From: Brevibacterium sediminis
GTDB taxonomy: Bacteria; Actinomycetota; Actinomycetes; Actinomycetales; Brevibacteriaceae
NCBI RefSeq assembly: GCF_013623905.1
Contig: NZ_JABKDD010000003.1
Location: 124,001-188,000 of the forward strand
Length of the DNA stretch: 64,000 nt
Reading direction: 5' to 3'
In this document: piece after piece, positions 55,094 to 63,251 of the stretch
Position numbering within the stretch: the stretch's first letter is position 1
Layout: each line of letters begins with the position of its first letter
Notes under the pieces: model-generated
Told to the model about the DNA's origin: nothing
Seen by the model: only the letters and a program-made list of their open reading frames with translations
The model's database searches: none
Program-made: the position numbers and the translations under genes

Positions 55094-56379
55094 CGATGCG
55101 GCTCCTCGTCTGGCAGCTCTGCATGGTCGGCGTTCCAGGGGAGGTCGACGTCGACGACGGTGCCCTGCCGACCCTTCGAGGTCAGGGTGAGTGACCCTTT
55201 CAGCAGCTTCGCCCGCTCGCGCATGCCCATGATTCCCGTCCCTTCGACTCCTTCTGGGAGTCCTGTCCCGTCATCGCTGATGCTCACCTGCAGCCGATCC
55301 AAGTTCCGTGCGATGACGACTCGTGCGCTGCCGGCGCCGGCATGTCTGAGCACGTTCGTCAGTGCTTCCTGGATGATCCGATAGGCGGCTGCGTCCGTTG
55401 ACTGGCCGGGTGTCTCTCTCACTCCCTCGGCGTCCGTATCCCGCCGATCGTCCACCCTGATGTCAGTGGAGCCGACGAGGCGGGAGACCAGCGCCGGAAC
55501 GGCGTCGAGTCCGAGGACCGGAGCCAAGGGCGCCGGTTCTGAGGCTTCCGCAGCACCCGTGTCGGAGCGCATCGTATGCAGCACGGTGCGCACTTCGTTG
55601 AGCCCGGTGCGGCTGAGTTCTCTGATGGCCGCGAGTGCGGACCGTGCCTGTTCCGGATCGCGGTCGATGAGGTGTTCGCCGACTCCGGCTTGGACGTTGA
55701 TCTGGGACAGAGCATGGCCGAGGACGTCGTGGAGATCCCGGGCGATGCGCAGTCGCTCGGCCTGAACGACCTCGGCGTGGCGTGCGCTCTGCTGGGCTGC
55801 CTCCTGCCGACGGAGCTCGCTGCGGCGGCGGACGAATGCGCCGATGCCCACGGCGATGGCGAGCCCCATCGTCGCCGAGACCACCCGTCCTACCGACCAG
55901 TCGATCCCCAGCAGGGGACCCAGCAGCAGGCAGCCCGCCCAGACTCCCGCCGCCGAGGCGATCGCCCAGACTGCACTTCCGCGGACGATCGCGGCGACGA
56001 CGGCGAAGAGGAAGGCGGCGTAGAACGGCGTCGTCCCGGGCCCGGCCTCCGCGGGCGTCCAGGGACCGCGGTCGCTCCACGCACCCGGTCCCATGCCGAA
56101 ACTGCCGGGGCCCGGATCAGGAGTCGCCGCCGCCCACACCAGGACGTCGAGGAGGACGAGCCCTGCCAGTACGGCCACGCGCGGTCCGGGCCACCGTGCT
56201 GAGACGAAGAAGATCGCCGGTGAGAGGACCGCGGTGCCGATGCGGATGATCATCGCGGCCGCAGACGTCTCGGTCGCCGCGGCGAGGACGATGGAGAACG
56301 GCAGCTGCAGCACCGCTGCGGCGACGGTGAGCAGGACGACTCGTCGGCGTGCGCGGCGGTCTGGACGGTCCGGTCTCAT
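55090..56379 (-). CDS. Two-component sensor histidine kinase (HisKA_3 type)
   Basis: About 429 aa. The N-terminal half has around five to six membrane helices. The dimerisation/phospho-acceptor box is ERLRIARDLHDVLGHALSQINVQAG, and the ATPase has DDGTGLPEGVEGTGIMGMRERAKLLKGSL. The ATG at 56379 gives start MRPDRPDRRARRRVV; an upstream ATG at 56418 is possible. Short outside loops suggest it senses the membrane, a common theme in actinobacterial kinases of this type. Target genes are unknown. Confidence 0.92.
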   Translation of the reverse strand: MRPDRPDRRARRRVVLLTVAAAVLQLPFSIVLAAATETSAAAMIIRIGTAVLSPAIFFVSARWPGPRVAVLAGLVLLDVLVWAAATPDPGPGSFGMGPGAWSDRGPWTPAEAGPGTTPFYAAFLFAVVAAIVRGSAVWAIASAAGVWAGCLLLGPLLGIDWSVGRVVSATMGLAIAVGIGAFVRRRSELRRQEAAQQSARHAEVVQAERLRIARDLHDVLGHALSQINVQAGVGEHLIDRDPEQARSALAAIRELSRTGLNEVRTVLHTMRSDTGAAEASEPAPLAPVLGLDAVPALVSRLVGSTDIRVDDRRDTDAEGVRETPGQSTDAAAYRIIQEALTNVLRHAGAGSARVVIARNLDRLQVSISDDGTGLPEGVEGTGIMGMRERAKLLKGSLTLTSKGRQGTVVDVDLPWNADHAELPDEEPHR

Positions 56380-56459
56380 TCTCCGATCGTAGCGACCCGG
56401 ACCGGACGCCGTAGTCATCCTCGGGGAGTATCTCCGCCCACCTCGGTGAGAGTACGCGG

Positions 56460-57041
56460 TCAGAGGATGACGTCGACGAGTCCGAAGTCCCGCGCCGCCT
56501 TCGCGTCGAGGACGAGGTCGCGATCGAAGTCACGGTGGATCTGCTCCGGGGTCCGACCGGTGCTGTCGGCGAGCATCTCTTCGACGTCCCGCCGTTGCCG
56601 GACGATCTCGTCTGCGGCGACGATGAGGTCGGGGATCGTGCCGCGCGCTCCTTCGGCATGCGGCTGTCGCAGCACGGCGCGGGCGTGGGCGAGCATGGCC
56701 CGCTGGCCGGGTTCTCCGGCGGCCAGGAGCACGGCCGCATCGGCGACGGCCTGCCCGACGCAGGTGGTGGCCACGGGCGCGCCGATGTGGTGCATTGCGT
56801 CGAAGATCGCCGTCATCGCGGTCAGGGAGCCGCCCGGGGAATTGATGTACATGCTGATCGGCAGGTCCCGGCTGCTCGAATCGAGGTGGAGCAGCTGCGC
56901 GATGATCGTGTTCGCCACCCCGTCGTCGATGGGCACGCCGAGGTAGACGATGCGATTGCCGAGCAGATGCGAGTAGACGTCGACGATCTTCTCGCTGCCA
57001 CCGGTTCGGTCGACGACATTGGGGATCGTGTACTGGCTCAT
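56460..57041 (-). CDS. ClpP-like subunit without catalytic Ser and His
   Basis: A 193-aa ClpP-fold protein with the NSPGGSLTAMTAIFDAM region intact. Where active ClpP has GQAASAAAVLLAAG, this protein reads GQAVADAAVLLAAG, so the nucleophile Ser is Ala100. Where others have RVLIHQP it reads RAVLRQP, so the His is Arg125. The third residue (Asp175 in DRDLV) is kept. The fold and length are otherwise normal, so this is a pseudo-protease subunit like plastid/cyanobacterial ClpR rather than a decayed gene. It overlaps the active clpP by 4 nt (ATGA). Confidence 0.88.
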   Translation of the reverse strand: MSQYTIPNVVDRTGGSEKIVDVYSHLLGNRIVYLGVPIDDGVANTIIAQLLHLDSSSRDLPISMYINSPGGSLTAMTAIFDAMHHIGAPVATTCVGQAVADAAVLLAAGEPGQRAMLAHARAVLRQPHAEGARGTIPDLIVAADEIVRQRRDVEEMLADSTGRTPEQIHRDFDRDLVLDAKAARDFGLVDVIL

Positions 57042-57673
57042 CGGCTTCCTCCGATCTGAGCTCGCAGGTCGGACAGGGAGTCGATGACGCGATCGATGAG
57101 TCCGTACTCGATCGCCTCCTCTGCGGTGAACCACCGGTCGCGCAGGGAGTCTTCGAAGATGCGGTCGTAGGTCTTTCCGGTCGCCTCGGCGATCCGGTGC
57201 AGGACGGTGTCTCTGACCGATCGGAGGTCATCGCCCTGGAGTTCGATGTCGGCGGCGGCTCCGCCGATTCCGCTCGATCCTTGGTGGAGGAGGATGCGAG
57301 CGTGGGGCAGGGCGAGGCGTCGTCCGGGCGTTCCCATGCTGAGAACGAATTGTCCCGCCGAGGCGGCCCACCCGAAGGCGATCGTGACCACGTCGTTGGG
57401 CAGAGCGGCGATGGTGTCGGCGATCGCGTGCATCATCGGCACGGAGCCTCCGGGAGAGTTGATCCACAGGTGGATATCGGAGCGCGGGTCCTCGGCGGAG
57501 AGGAGGACGAGTCGGGAGATGATCTCCATTCCGTTCTCGTCGCGCAGTTCGCCGTTGAAGACGACGGACCGGTAGGCGTAGAGCATTCGCTGGGATTCGG
57601 GGATCGCGGTGGCCGCGTCGGCCTCGTCGGAGTCGGAGAACATGGACGGTGTGGTTGCGGGGCGTGTATGCAT
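57038..57673 (-). CDS. clpP: ClpP peptidase subunit (active triad)
   Basis: A 211-aa Clp serine peptidase. The triad is complete: Ser105 in GWAASAGQFVL, His130 in ARILLHQGSSG, and Asp179 in SLRDRWFTAEEAIEYGLID. It has a 25-residue N-terminal extension rich in Asp/Thr. It is the first gene of a two-gene operon whose second product lacks Ser and His, so a hetero-oligomeric 7+7 assembly is likely. Two CCGCT-N3-AGCGG palindromes lie 43-75 bp upstream. No clpX is adjacent, so this is probably not the housekeeping clpP locus. Confidence 0.9.
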   Translation of the reverse strand: MHTRPATTPSMFSDSDEADAATAIPESQRMLYAYRSVVFNGELRDENGMEIISRLVLLSAEDPRSDIHLWINSPGGSVPMMHAIADTIAALPNDVVTIAFGWAASAGQFVLSMGTPGRRLALPHARILLHQGSSGIGGAAADIELQGDDLRSVRDTVLHRIAEATGKTYDRIFEDSLRDRWFTAEEAIEYGLIDRVIDSLSDLRAQIGGSR

Positions 57674-57715
57674 GTCTCAACTGTGCGACCCGGCGGCAGC
57701 GAACCGGGCGCGGAT

Positions 57716-57748
57716 CCGCTGGAAGCGGGACCGTGCCGCTGTGAGCGG
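57716..57748. promoter_or_regulatory. Two tandem ClgR/PopR-like boxes upstream of clpP
   Basis: CCGCT-GGA-AGCGG (57716-57728) and CCGCT-GTG-AGCGG (57736-57748) are perfect 5-3-5 inverted repeats 20 bp apart. Each fits the corynebacterial ClgR core CGCYNANRGCG at ten of eleven positions. They lie between the divergent clpP operon and the HhH endonuclease-like gene. Confidence 0.65.
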
Positions 57749-57817
57749 ACGGCACCGGCGGCTGAGGCTCCGGTGGCCCTTGACTCTTCGACCGGGCCCG
57801 GACATAGGATCGGCCGC

Positions 57818-58456
57818 ATGAGCACACAGCGAGAGCACGCCGCTCGACTCATCGATGCGCACGGCCGCACCTTCGCCGCGGAGGCTGCGATCACTCTCCG
57901 GGACAAGCCGGCCCCGCTGTGGCAGCTGCTCGTCCTCAGCCTGCTCCTGTCCACGCGCATCAGCTCCGACATCGCCCTCGCGAGCGCGCGCGAGCTGTTC
58001 TCGGCGAAGTGGAGGACGCCGCAGCGTCTGCGCGCGAGCACGTGGCAGCAACGGGTCGATGCGCTCGGTCGAGGCGGATATCGGCGCTACGACGAGAGCA
58101 CTGCCACCCGTCTGGCCGAGGCCGCCGATCTGCTCATCGACCGCTGGGACGGGGACCTGCGGAAGCTGCGCGATGAGGCCGAGGGGCAGCCTGGTCGGAT
58201 TGCGAGGCTGCTGCAGGAATTCACCGGCATCGGTCCGACCGGAGCGTCGATCTTCCTCCGAGAGGTCCAGCAGGTTTGGCCCTCGGTGAGACCCGCCTTC
58301 GACCCGCTCGTCCGCAGGGGCGCAAAGACGGCCGGGCTGCCGGAGCAGGACGAGAAGCTGACCGCATTGGTCGGTGACGACGACCTCGCCGGCCTCGCGG
58401 CCGCGCTCGTGCGTCTCGCCCGAGATCCGGACCTCGCCGCCGACGCAGAGGACTGA
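57818..58456 (+). CDS. HhH-GPD-like endonuclease-related protein
   Basis: A 212-aa helical protein related to the endonuclease III/HhH-GPD fold (PLWQLLVLSLLLSTRISSDIALASARELFS, LQEFTGIGPTGASIFLREVQQVWPSV). The HhH (FTGIGPTGA) has no catalytic Lys; the residue after the hairpin is Ala/Ser, and no FeS cysteines exist. A true Nth lies at the window start. Repair activity is therefore doubtful. It is divergent from clpP. Confidence 0.72.
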   Translation: MSTQREHAARLIDAHGRTFAAEAAITLRDKPAPLWQLLVLSLLLSTRISSDIALASARELFSAKWRTPQRLRASTWQQRVDALGRGGYRRYDESTATRLAEAADLLIDRWDGDLRKLRDEAEGQPGRIARLLQEFTGIGPTGASIFLREVQQVWPSVRPAFDPLVRRGAKTAGLPEQDEKLTALVGDDDLAGLAAALVRLARDPDLAADAED

Positions 58457-58508
58457 GACCTCCGCACAGGCCCGCGTGTTAGCATCGACGCACTGGTTAG
58501 GGGGCGAG

Positions 58509-58814
58509 ATGATGGCGAATATGTGGCTGACTCTGCAGCTGCTCGTCGTCGTGCTCTCTTCCGACCTCGACTCGGTCGTGCCCCAGTCCCCCACTCATCT
58601 CATCGTCCTGGCTCTCCTCGGTGCGGCCCTGCTGACGCCGATCGCCGCATGGGCGAGCATGGCTCTGCTGCGTGTGCTCTCGCTGTCGTCGCGTCCGCCG
58701 GCTCTGCCGAGCACGCGCCGAAGCATCCGCGAATTCCGCATGCCGGAAGAGCCCGGAACTCCAGGTACGGCCCTGCCCAGAGCCCCCTCTTCCGTCGTTC
58801 ACGCCATCGCCTGA
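58509..58814 (+). CDS. Small membrane protein (DUF6412-like)
   Basis: A 101-aa protein with two hydrophobic segments (LTLQLLVVVLSSDLDSVV and LIVLALLGAALLTPIAAWASMALL) and a Pro-rich cytoplasmic tail. AGGGGG precedes the ATG pair at 58509/58512. It lies 118 nt before a YidC-like gene, a pairing known for DUF6412 proteins in actinobacteria. Confidence 0.68.
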   Translation: MMANMWLTLQLLVVVLSSDLDSVVPQSPTHLIVLALLGAALLTPIAAWASMALLRVLSLSSRPPALPSTRRSIREFRMPEEPGTPGTALPRAPSSVVHAIA

Positions 58815-58932
58815 ACGACCTGTTCCGTCCGGAACGCCTCCCCCGCCTCGGCGCGGGCAATTGTCACGGTGATGGCCTGCAACGGCCCAATCAACCGCGC
58901 CTCAGTGCGCCCTGTCCGAAGGACACTCACCC

Positions 58933-59745
58933 GTGAACATCTACGAATTCCTGCCCATCCGCCTGCTCGTCGAGGCCGCCTACACGGTGGTCACGGGGAT
59001 CAGCGACATTCTCGAACCGCTCGCCGGCGGCTTCAGTGCCGCCCTGGCCGTCATCGTGCTCACCGTCCTGGTCCGCGCCGTGCTCATCCCCGTCGGGGTG
59101 TCCCAGGTCAGGGCAGGCATCACTCGGAAACGACTGGCCCCGAAGATCAAAGAGCTGCAGACGAAGTACAAGAAGCAGCCCGAACTCATGCAGCAGAAGC
59201 TCATGGAGCTGTACAAAGAGGAGAATGCCTCCCCCTTCGCCGGATGCCTGCCGGTGCTGGCACAGACCCCAGTGCTCATGGCCGTCTATGGCCTCTTCAT
59301 CAATGCGACGATCGGCGGGCACGCCAATGAGCTGCTCGGGCATACGCTCTTCGGCCTGCCTCTCAACACGAGCTTCGTCAGACTGCTCGGCGCCGGCGAT
59401 CTGACCGGCACCGCGATCACGGTCTACCTCATCCTCGTCGTCCTCATCGCCGTCGTCGCCGGGTTCTCCCGACACCTGCTCACCCCGGCCACACCCGAGA
59501 CCCCGACCGCTCCCCCGACGAAGACCGGGGCAGATGCTCCGGCGATGCCGGATCTGTCAGGAGTGATGAAGACCCTGAGCTTCATGCCCTTCCTCACCGC
59601 GATCTTCGCGCTCTTCGTCCCCTTGGCCGCCGCTCTCTACCTGGCGACGACGACCACGTGGACGCTCGGCGAACGGCTCGTCCTCAACCGCCTTCTCGGC
59701 GCGAACGATCCCCAGCCCGAGCAGTCCTCTGCCACCCGCGGCTGA
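58933..59745 (+). CDS. YidC/Oxa1-family membrane protein insertase (short paralogue)
   Basis: A 270-aa protein with five membrane helices. The hydrophilic-groove Arg region is VLTVLVRAVLIPVGVSQVRAG, then the coiled cytoplasmic loop RKRLAPKIKELQTKYKKQPELMQQKLMELYKEENASPFAGCLP. It is not at the rpmH-rnpA locus, so it is probably a second, specialised insertase. GTG at 58933 follows GAAGGAC. It is paired with a small DUF6412-like membrane protein. Confidence 0.88.
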   Translation: MNIYEFLPIRLLVEAAYTVVTGISDILEPLAGGFSAALAVIVLTVLVRAVLIPVGVSQVRAGITRKRLAPKIKELQTKYKKQPELMQQKLMELYKEENASPFAGCLPVLAQTPVLMAVYGLFINATIGGHANELLGHTLFGLPLNTSFVRLLGAGDLTGTAITVYLILVVLIAVVAGFSRHLLTPATPETPTAPPTKTGADAPAMPDLSGVMKTLSFMPFLTAIFALFVPLAAALYLATTTTWTLGERLVLNRLLGANDPQPEQSSATRG

Positions 59746-59777
59746 CCCGGGACGCGACGCTGCCCGCAGCAACGACA

Positions 59778-59817
59778 GAGCCCGGGACGAAAGAACGGAA
59801 TCTTTCGTCCCGGGCTC
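59778..59817. terminator. Bidirectional terminator between yidC-like and clpC-like genes
   Basis: Perfect 17-bp stem (GAGCCCGGGACGAAAGA and its complement) with a 6-nt loop. It sits 32 nt after the YidC-like gene stop and 57 nt after the convergent ATPase gene stop. Confidence 0.85.
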
Positions 59818-59874
59818 ATTCCGGTTCGAACGCGTCACTCAGGGGCGACGGCCGGTACAGGGCCGCCTCGGTGA

Positions 59875-62424
59875 TCAGGCGATGATCGGCTCCGGGCGGG
59901 TACCGGCCACGACCTTGAGTGCGCCGTCAACGACCGTGGCACGCACGGTGCCGCCCTCATCGACCGCCTCGGTGACGAGGAGATCGGCGATGCGGTCGTC
60001 GAGCTCGCGCTGGATCGTGCGACGCAGCGGACGGGCACCGAACTCGGGTTCGTAGCCTTCATCGGCCAGCCAGTCGAGAGCCTCTGCCGAGACGTCGAGG
60101 GCGATGCCCTGAGCCTCGAGGCGCTGCTTCGACGCGGCCAGCTGGTGATCGACGATGGACCGCAGCTGCTCGCGATCGAGCCGCGAGAACATCACGGTGT
60201 CATCGATGCGGTTGATGAACTCCGGCCGCATGAACTCCTTGAGGCGACCCATGACCTTGGCCTTGAGATCCTTCTCCGCGTCTCCCGCAGCCCCGGAAGC
60301 GAAGCCCAGCGGAGTGCCGGACATGAACTCGGAACCGAGGTTCGAGGTCATGATGACCACGGTGTTGCGGAAGTCGACCGTGCGGCCCTGACCGTCGGTG
60401 AGTCGTCCGTCGTCGAGGACCTGCAGCAGCAGGTTGAACGCATCCGGGTGGGCCTTCTCGACCTCGTCGAGGAGGATGACCGAATACGGGCGACGGCGGA
60501 CCTTCTCCGTCAGCTGCCCTGCCTCGTCGTAGCCGACGTAGCCGGGAGGAGCACCGACGAGGCGGGACACCGTGTGGCGTTCGCCGAACTCGCTCATATC
60601 GAAACGGATCATGGCCGACTCGTCGTCGAACAGGGTCTGCGCCAGAGCCTTCGCCAGCTCAGTCTTGCCGACACCGGTGGGGCCGAGGAAGAGGAAGCTG
60701 CCGATGGGACGGTTGGGATCGGCCATACCGGTCTGGCTGCGGCGGATGGCGCGCGACACGGCGGTCACGGCTTCGTCCTGTCCGACCACGCGGTCGTGGA
60801 GGACCTCTTCCATGTTCGCCAGTCGTGCCTTCTGGCTCTGCGTCATCCGCGCTGCCGGGATTCCGGTGGCCCGGGAGACCACATGCGCGATCTCCTGCTC
60901 ACCGATGATCGCCTCGGCGGCAGCGGTCTTCACGGCCTCCGCGTCCGGGTTCTCGGCGGATTCGATCCGAGCGGTCACCTCGTTGATCTCATCGCGGACA
61001 CGGCCGGCACGCTCGTAGTCCTCGACCTCGATAGCGGACTTCTTCTCCGCTTCGAGTTCGGAGAGATTGAGCTTGAGCGCGTCGATATCGACCGCGGGTC
61101 CGCGCCTGAGCGACATCCGGGCGCCCGCCTGGTCGATGAGGTCGATGGCCTTGTCCGGCAGGAACCGGTCGGTGATGTAGCGGTTCGACAGCTCCACGGC
61201 CGCGCGGACCGCCTCTGCGGTGTAGGTGACCTCGTGGAACTCCGCGTACCGATCCTTCAGCCCGTCGATGATCGTCACCGCGTCCTCGACGCTCGGCTCG
61301 CCCACGGTCACCGGCTGGAAGCGACGTTCGAGAGCCGAATCCTTCTCGATGGTGCGGTACTCCTTGAGCGTGGTCGCGCCGATCATGTGCAGATCGCCGC
61401 GGGCCAGTCGCGGTTTGAGGATGTTGCCGGCGTCCATCGAGTTCGCCTCGCCGTTGCCGCCGGCGCCGACGAGGGTGTGGAGTTCATCGACGAAGACGAT
61501 CATGTCCCCGTCGTCGGCGATCTCGTTGAGCGCTCCGGTCAGGCGCTCTTCGAAGTCACCGCGGTAGCGCGTGCCGGCGAGCATTCCGGGCATATCGAGC
61601 GCGATGATGCGCTTGCCCTGCAGCTGCTTGGGAACTTCGCCCGAGTGGATGGCCTGAGCGAGGCCTTCGGCGACCGCGGTCTTGCCGACACCGGCCTCGC
61701 CGAGGAGAACCGGGTTGTTCTTCGTCCGGCGGGCGAGGATCTCGATCGTCTGTTCGATCTCCTCCGAGCGGCCGATGACGGGATCGAGTTTGCCTTCGGC
61801 TGCGAGCTCGGTGAGGTCCGTGCCGAACTTCTCCAGCACGGATTCCTGACCGTCCTCACCTTCGGCCTCCTGGCCGGGGTGCATGCCTGCGGCTTCGGCC
61901 GCCTCGGCACCGGCCTGCAGTGCAGCCTGGGTGACGCCTGCCTGGGCGAGGATCCGACCGGCGGGCATCTCCTGGTTGAGCACGAAGGCGAAGAACATGT
62001 GTTCGGGATCGATGTAGGTCGACCCGAAGGCTCGCGCCACCTGGTAGGCGTCGAGCAGGGCGCGCTGGGCCGAACCGGTCAGCGTGGGCGTGGAATCCGC
62101 CTCGGTGTCGGTGCTGGCCGGAAGGCGCTCTTCGATCGCATGGGCGATGGCCTCGGGATCGGCGCCGGCCTGGCGCACGGCGGAGATTCCGGGTTCGGAA
62201 TCGACCATGGTGCGCAGGATGTGGAGCGCGTCGACCTCGGACTGACCGTGTCGTCCTGCGAACTCCGCGGCCGCTTCGATGACCTCGTGGCTGCGCTTGC
62301 TCAGCAGTCGGTTGATGTCGACGGAACGGCCTCGGCGGGCTCCGGTCTGCCCCTGGAGGAAACGAGCGAGGAACTCGTCGAACGAGTCTCCGCCCGAGCC
62401 TGCGGGTCCGAAGAATGTGGCCAA
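59875..62424 (-). CDS. ClpC-type AAA+ unfoldase (Clp ATP-binding subunit)
   Basis: An 849-aa two-ring AAA+ protein. A divergent Clp N-domain (about 40-175) follows a Gly/Phe/Arg-rich start. D1 has Walker A GEAGVGKT (242-249) and FVDE (311-314). The short middle domain has a UVR-like motif ([20 protein letters not shown], 461-480), which marks ClpC rather than ClpB. D2 has Walker A GPTGVGKT (581-588) and LLDE. The ClpP-docking loop tripeptide LGF is present at 706-708. A HAIR element upstream implies HspR repression, usual for clpB/dnaK. It could drive the ClpP pair 2 kb away. Confidence 0.9.
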   Translation of the reverse strand: MATFFGPAGSGGDSFDEFLARFLQGQTGARRGRSVDINRLLSKRSHEVIEAAAEFAGRHGQSEVDALHILRTMVDSEPGISAVRQAGADPEAIAHAIEERLPASTDTEADSTPTLTGSAQRALLDAYQVARAFGSTYIDPEHMFFAFVLNQEMPAGRILAQAGVTQAALQAGAEAAEAAGMHPGQEAEGEDGQESVLEKFGTDLTELAAEGKLDPVIGRSEEIEQTIEILARRTKNNPVLLGEAGVGKTAVAEGLAQAIHSGEVPKQLQGKRIIALDMPGMLAGTRYRGDFEERLTGALNEIADDGDMIVFVDELHTLVGAGGNGEANSMDAGNILKPRLARGDLHMIGATTLKEYRTIEKDSALERRFQPVTVGEPSVEDAVTIIDGLKDRYAEFHEVTYTAEAVRAAVELSNRYITDRFLPDKAIDLIDQAGARMSLRRGPAVDIDALKLNLSELEAEKKSAIEVEDYERAGRVRDEINEVTARIESAENPDAEAVKTAAAEAIIGEQEIAHVVSRATGIPAARMTQSQKARLANMEEVLHDRVVGQDEAVTAVSRAIRRSQTGMADPNRPIGSFLFLGPTGVGKTELAKALAQTLFDDESAMIRFDMSEFGERHTVSRLVGAPPGYVGYDEAGQLTEKVRRRPYSVILLDEVEKAHPDAFNLLLQVLDDGRLTDGQGRTVDFRNTVVIMTSNLGSEFMSGTPLGFASGAAGDAEKDLKAKVMGRLKEFMRPEFINRIDDTVMFSRLDREQLRSIVDHQLAASKQRLEAQGIALDVSAEALDWLADEGYEPEFGARPLRRTIQRELDDRIADLLVTEAVDEGGTVRATVVDGALKVVAGTRPEPIIA

Positions 62425-62445
62425 AGCTGACCTCCTCTTTCAAAG

Positions 62446-62464
62446 TTGAGCGTATACGACTCAA
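62446..62464. promoter_or_regulatory. HAIR element (HspR operator)
   Basis: TTGAGC-GTATACG-ACTCAA matches the HspR target CTTGAGT-N7-ACTCAAG with correct spacing and a single half-site difference inside the arms. It lies 22 bp upstream of the ClpC-type gene start, where a repressor would block initiation. Confidence 0.85.
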
Positions 62465-62539
62465 TCAACAGGTGCATGCAGGCATATATTCCCACCTGTC
62501 GACCGCCCGACGACGGAGTGTGAACAACATCACCGTCGA

Positions 62540-62581
62540 GAAATGCATTGAATGCATTTCTGCATTTGGTGCAAATTTGCA
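62540..62581. promoter_or_regulatory. Palindromic operators upstream of the TetR gene
   Basis: A perfect 21-bp palindrome (62540-62560; half-site GAAATGCATT, centre G) is followed by TGCAAATTTGCA (62570-62581), also a perfect palindrome. Both sit 20-61 bp before the TetR start in AT-rich DNA and are probably its own binding sites. Confidence 0.65.
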
Positions 62582-62600
62582 AGAGGTGCATAATTTTCTG

Positions 62601-63251
62601 GTGAGTTCCGAACCGACCGAATCCCTGCGCGAGCGCCAGACCCGTGAGCGCCGTGCGTCCATCCACGCCGCGGCCGTCGATCTCGTCTTCGATCATGGAC
62701 TCGACGAGGTGACTGCGGCTCGGATCGCGGAAGCTGCAGTGGTCTCGACGCGCACGTTCTTCAACTATTTCCCTACCAAGGAGATGGCGATCGTCGGACT
62801 GACGACCTCTGACGATATCGCCGCCGCTCTGCAGCGATTCATCGAGGACTTCGAGCCCCGGCGCGAGCGTCTGGTGGAGGATCTCTCCTTCACCATCCGC
62901 GCCGCGTTCGAATTCCTGCTGCCGCGGTCGGCGAACAAGCAGAAGCTGCGCGCGATCCAGGCTCGGCATCCGCACCTCGGCATGCTCAGCATGGAGACGA
63001 AACGGCACTACTCCGAGCAGATCATCACCGGCATCCGCCGGCGGATCGAACGTCGCGGAATCACCTTTGCCGATGACGACACCGCCGCACGGGCCACGCG
63101 GATGCTCGCGCAGCTGTGCAGCATCCCGCTCGAGCACGCTTTCGCCTCCGCGCGATTCGACACCGAACACGAATTGGACGACGAACGGGTGGACCAGGCG
63201 TTCACCTCCTCGATCGAACTGTTCCTGACCCTCTTAGAAAGGCTGAAATGA
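62601..63251 (+). CDS. TetR-family transcriptional repressor
   Basis: A 216-aa regulator with N-terminal HTH (RRASIHAAAVDLVFDHGLDEVTAARIAEAAVVSTRTFFNYFPTKEMAI) and a helical ligand domain. The start is GTG at 62601; AAGAGG lies 14 nt upstream, which is far, so the start is moderately sure. The stop codon overlaps the MFS gene start (ATGA), so the repressor and the exporter are co-translated. Confidence 0.9.
   Translation: MSSEPTESLRERQTRERRASIHAAAVDLVFDHGLDEVTAARIAEAAVVSTRTFFNYFPTKEMAIVGLTTSDDIAAALQRFIEDFEPRRERLVEDLSFTIRAAFEFLLPRSANKQKLRAIQARHPHLGMLSMETKRHYSEQIITGIRRRIERRGITFADDDTAARATRMLAQLCSIPLEHAFASARFDTEHELDDERVDQAFTSSIELFLTLLERLK

Noticed and set aside
59875..62424. Annotation of the AAA+ protein as ClpB disaggregase because of the HAIR element
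   Set aside because: The long coiled ClpB middle domain is missing, and a UVR-like motif and ClpP-docking loop are present.
60145..62430. Long open frame (about 760 codons) on the plus strand opposite the ClpC-type gene
   Set aside because: It is the antisense shadow of a conserved AAA+ gene in high-GC DNA; no ribosome site or recognisable domain.
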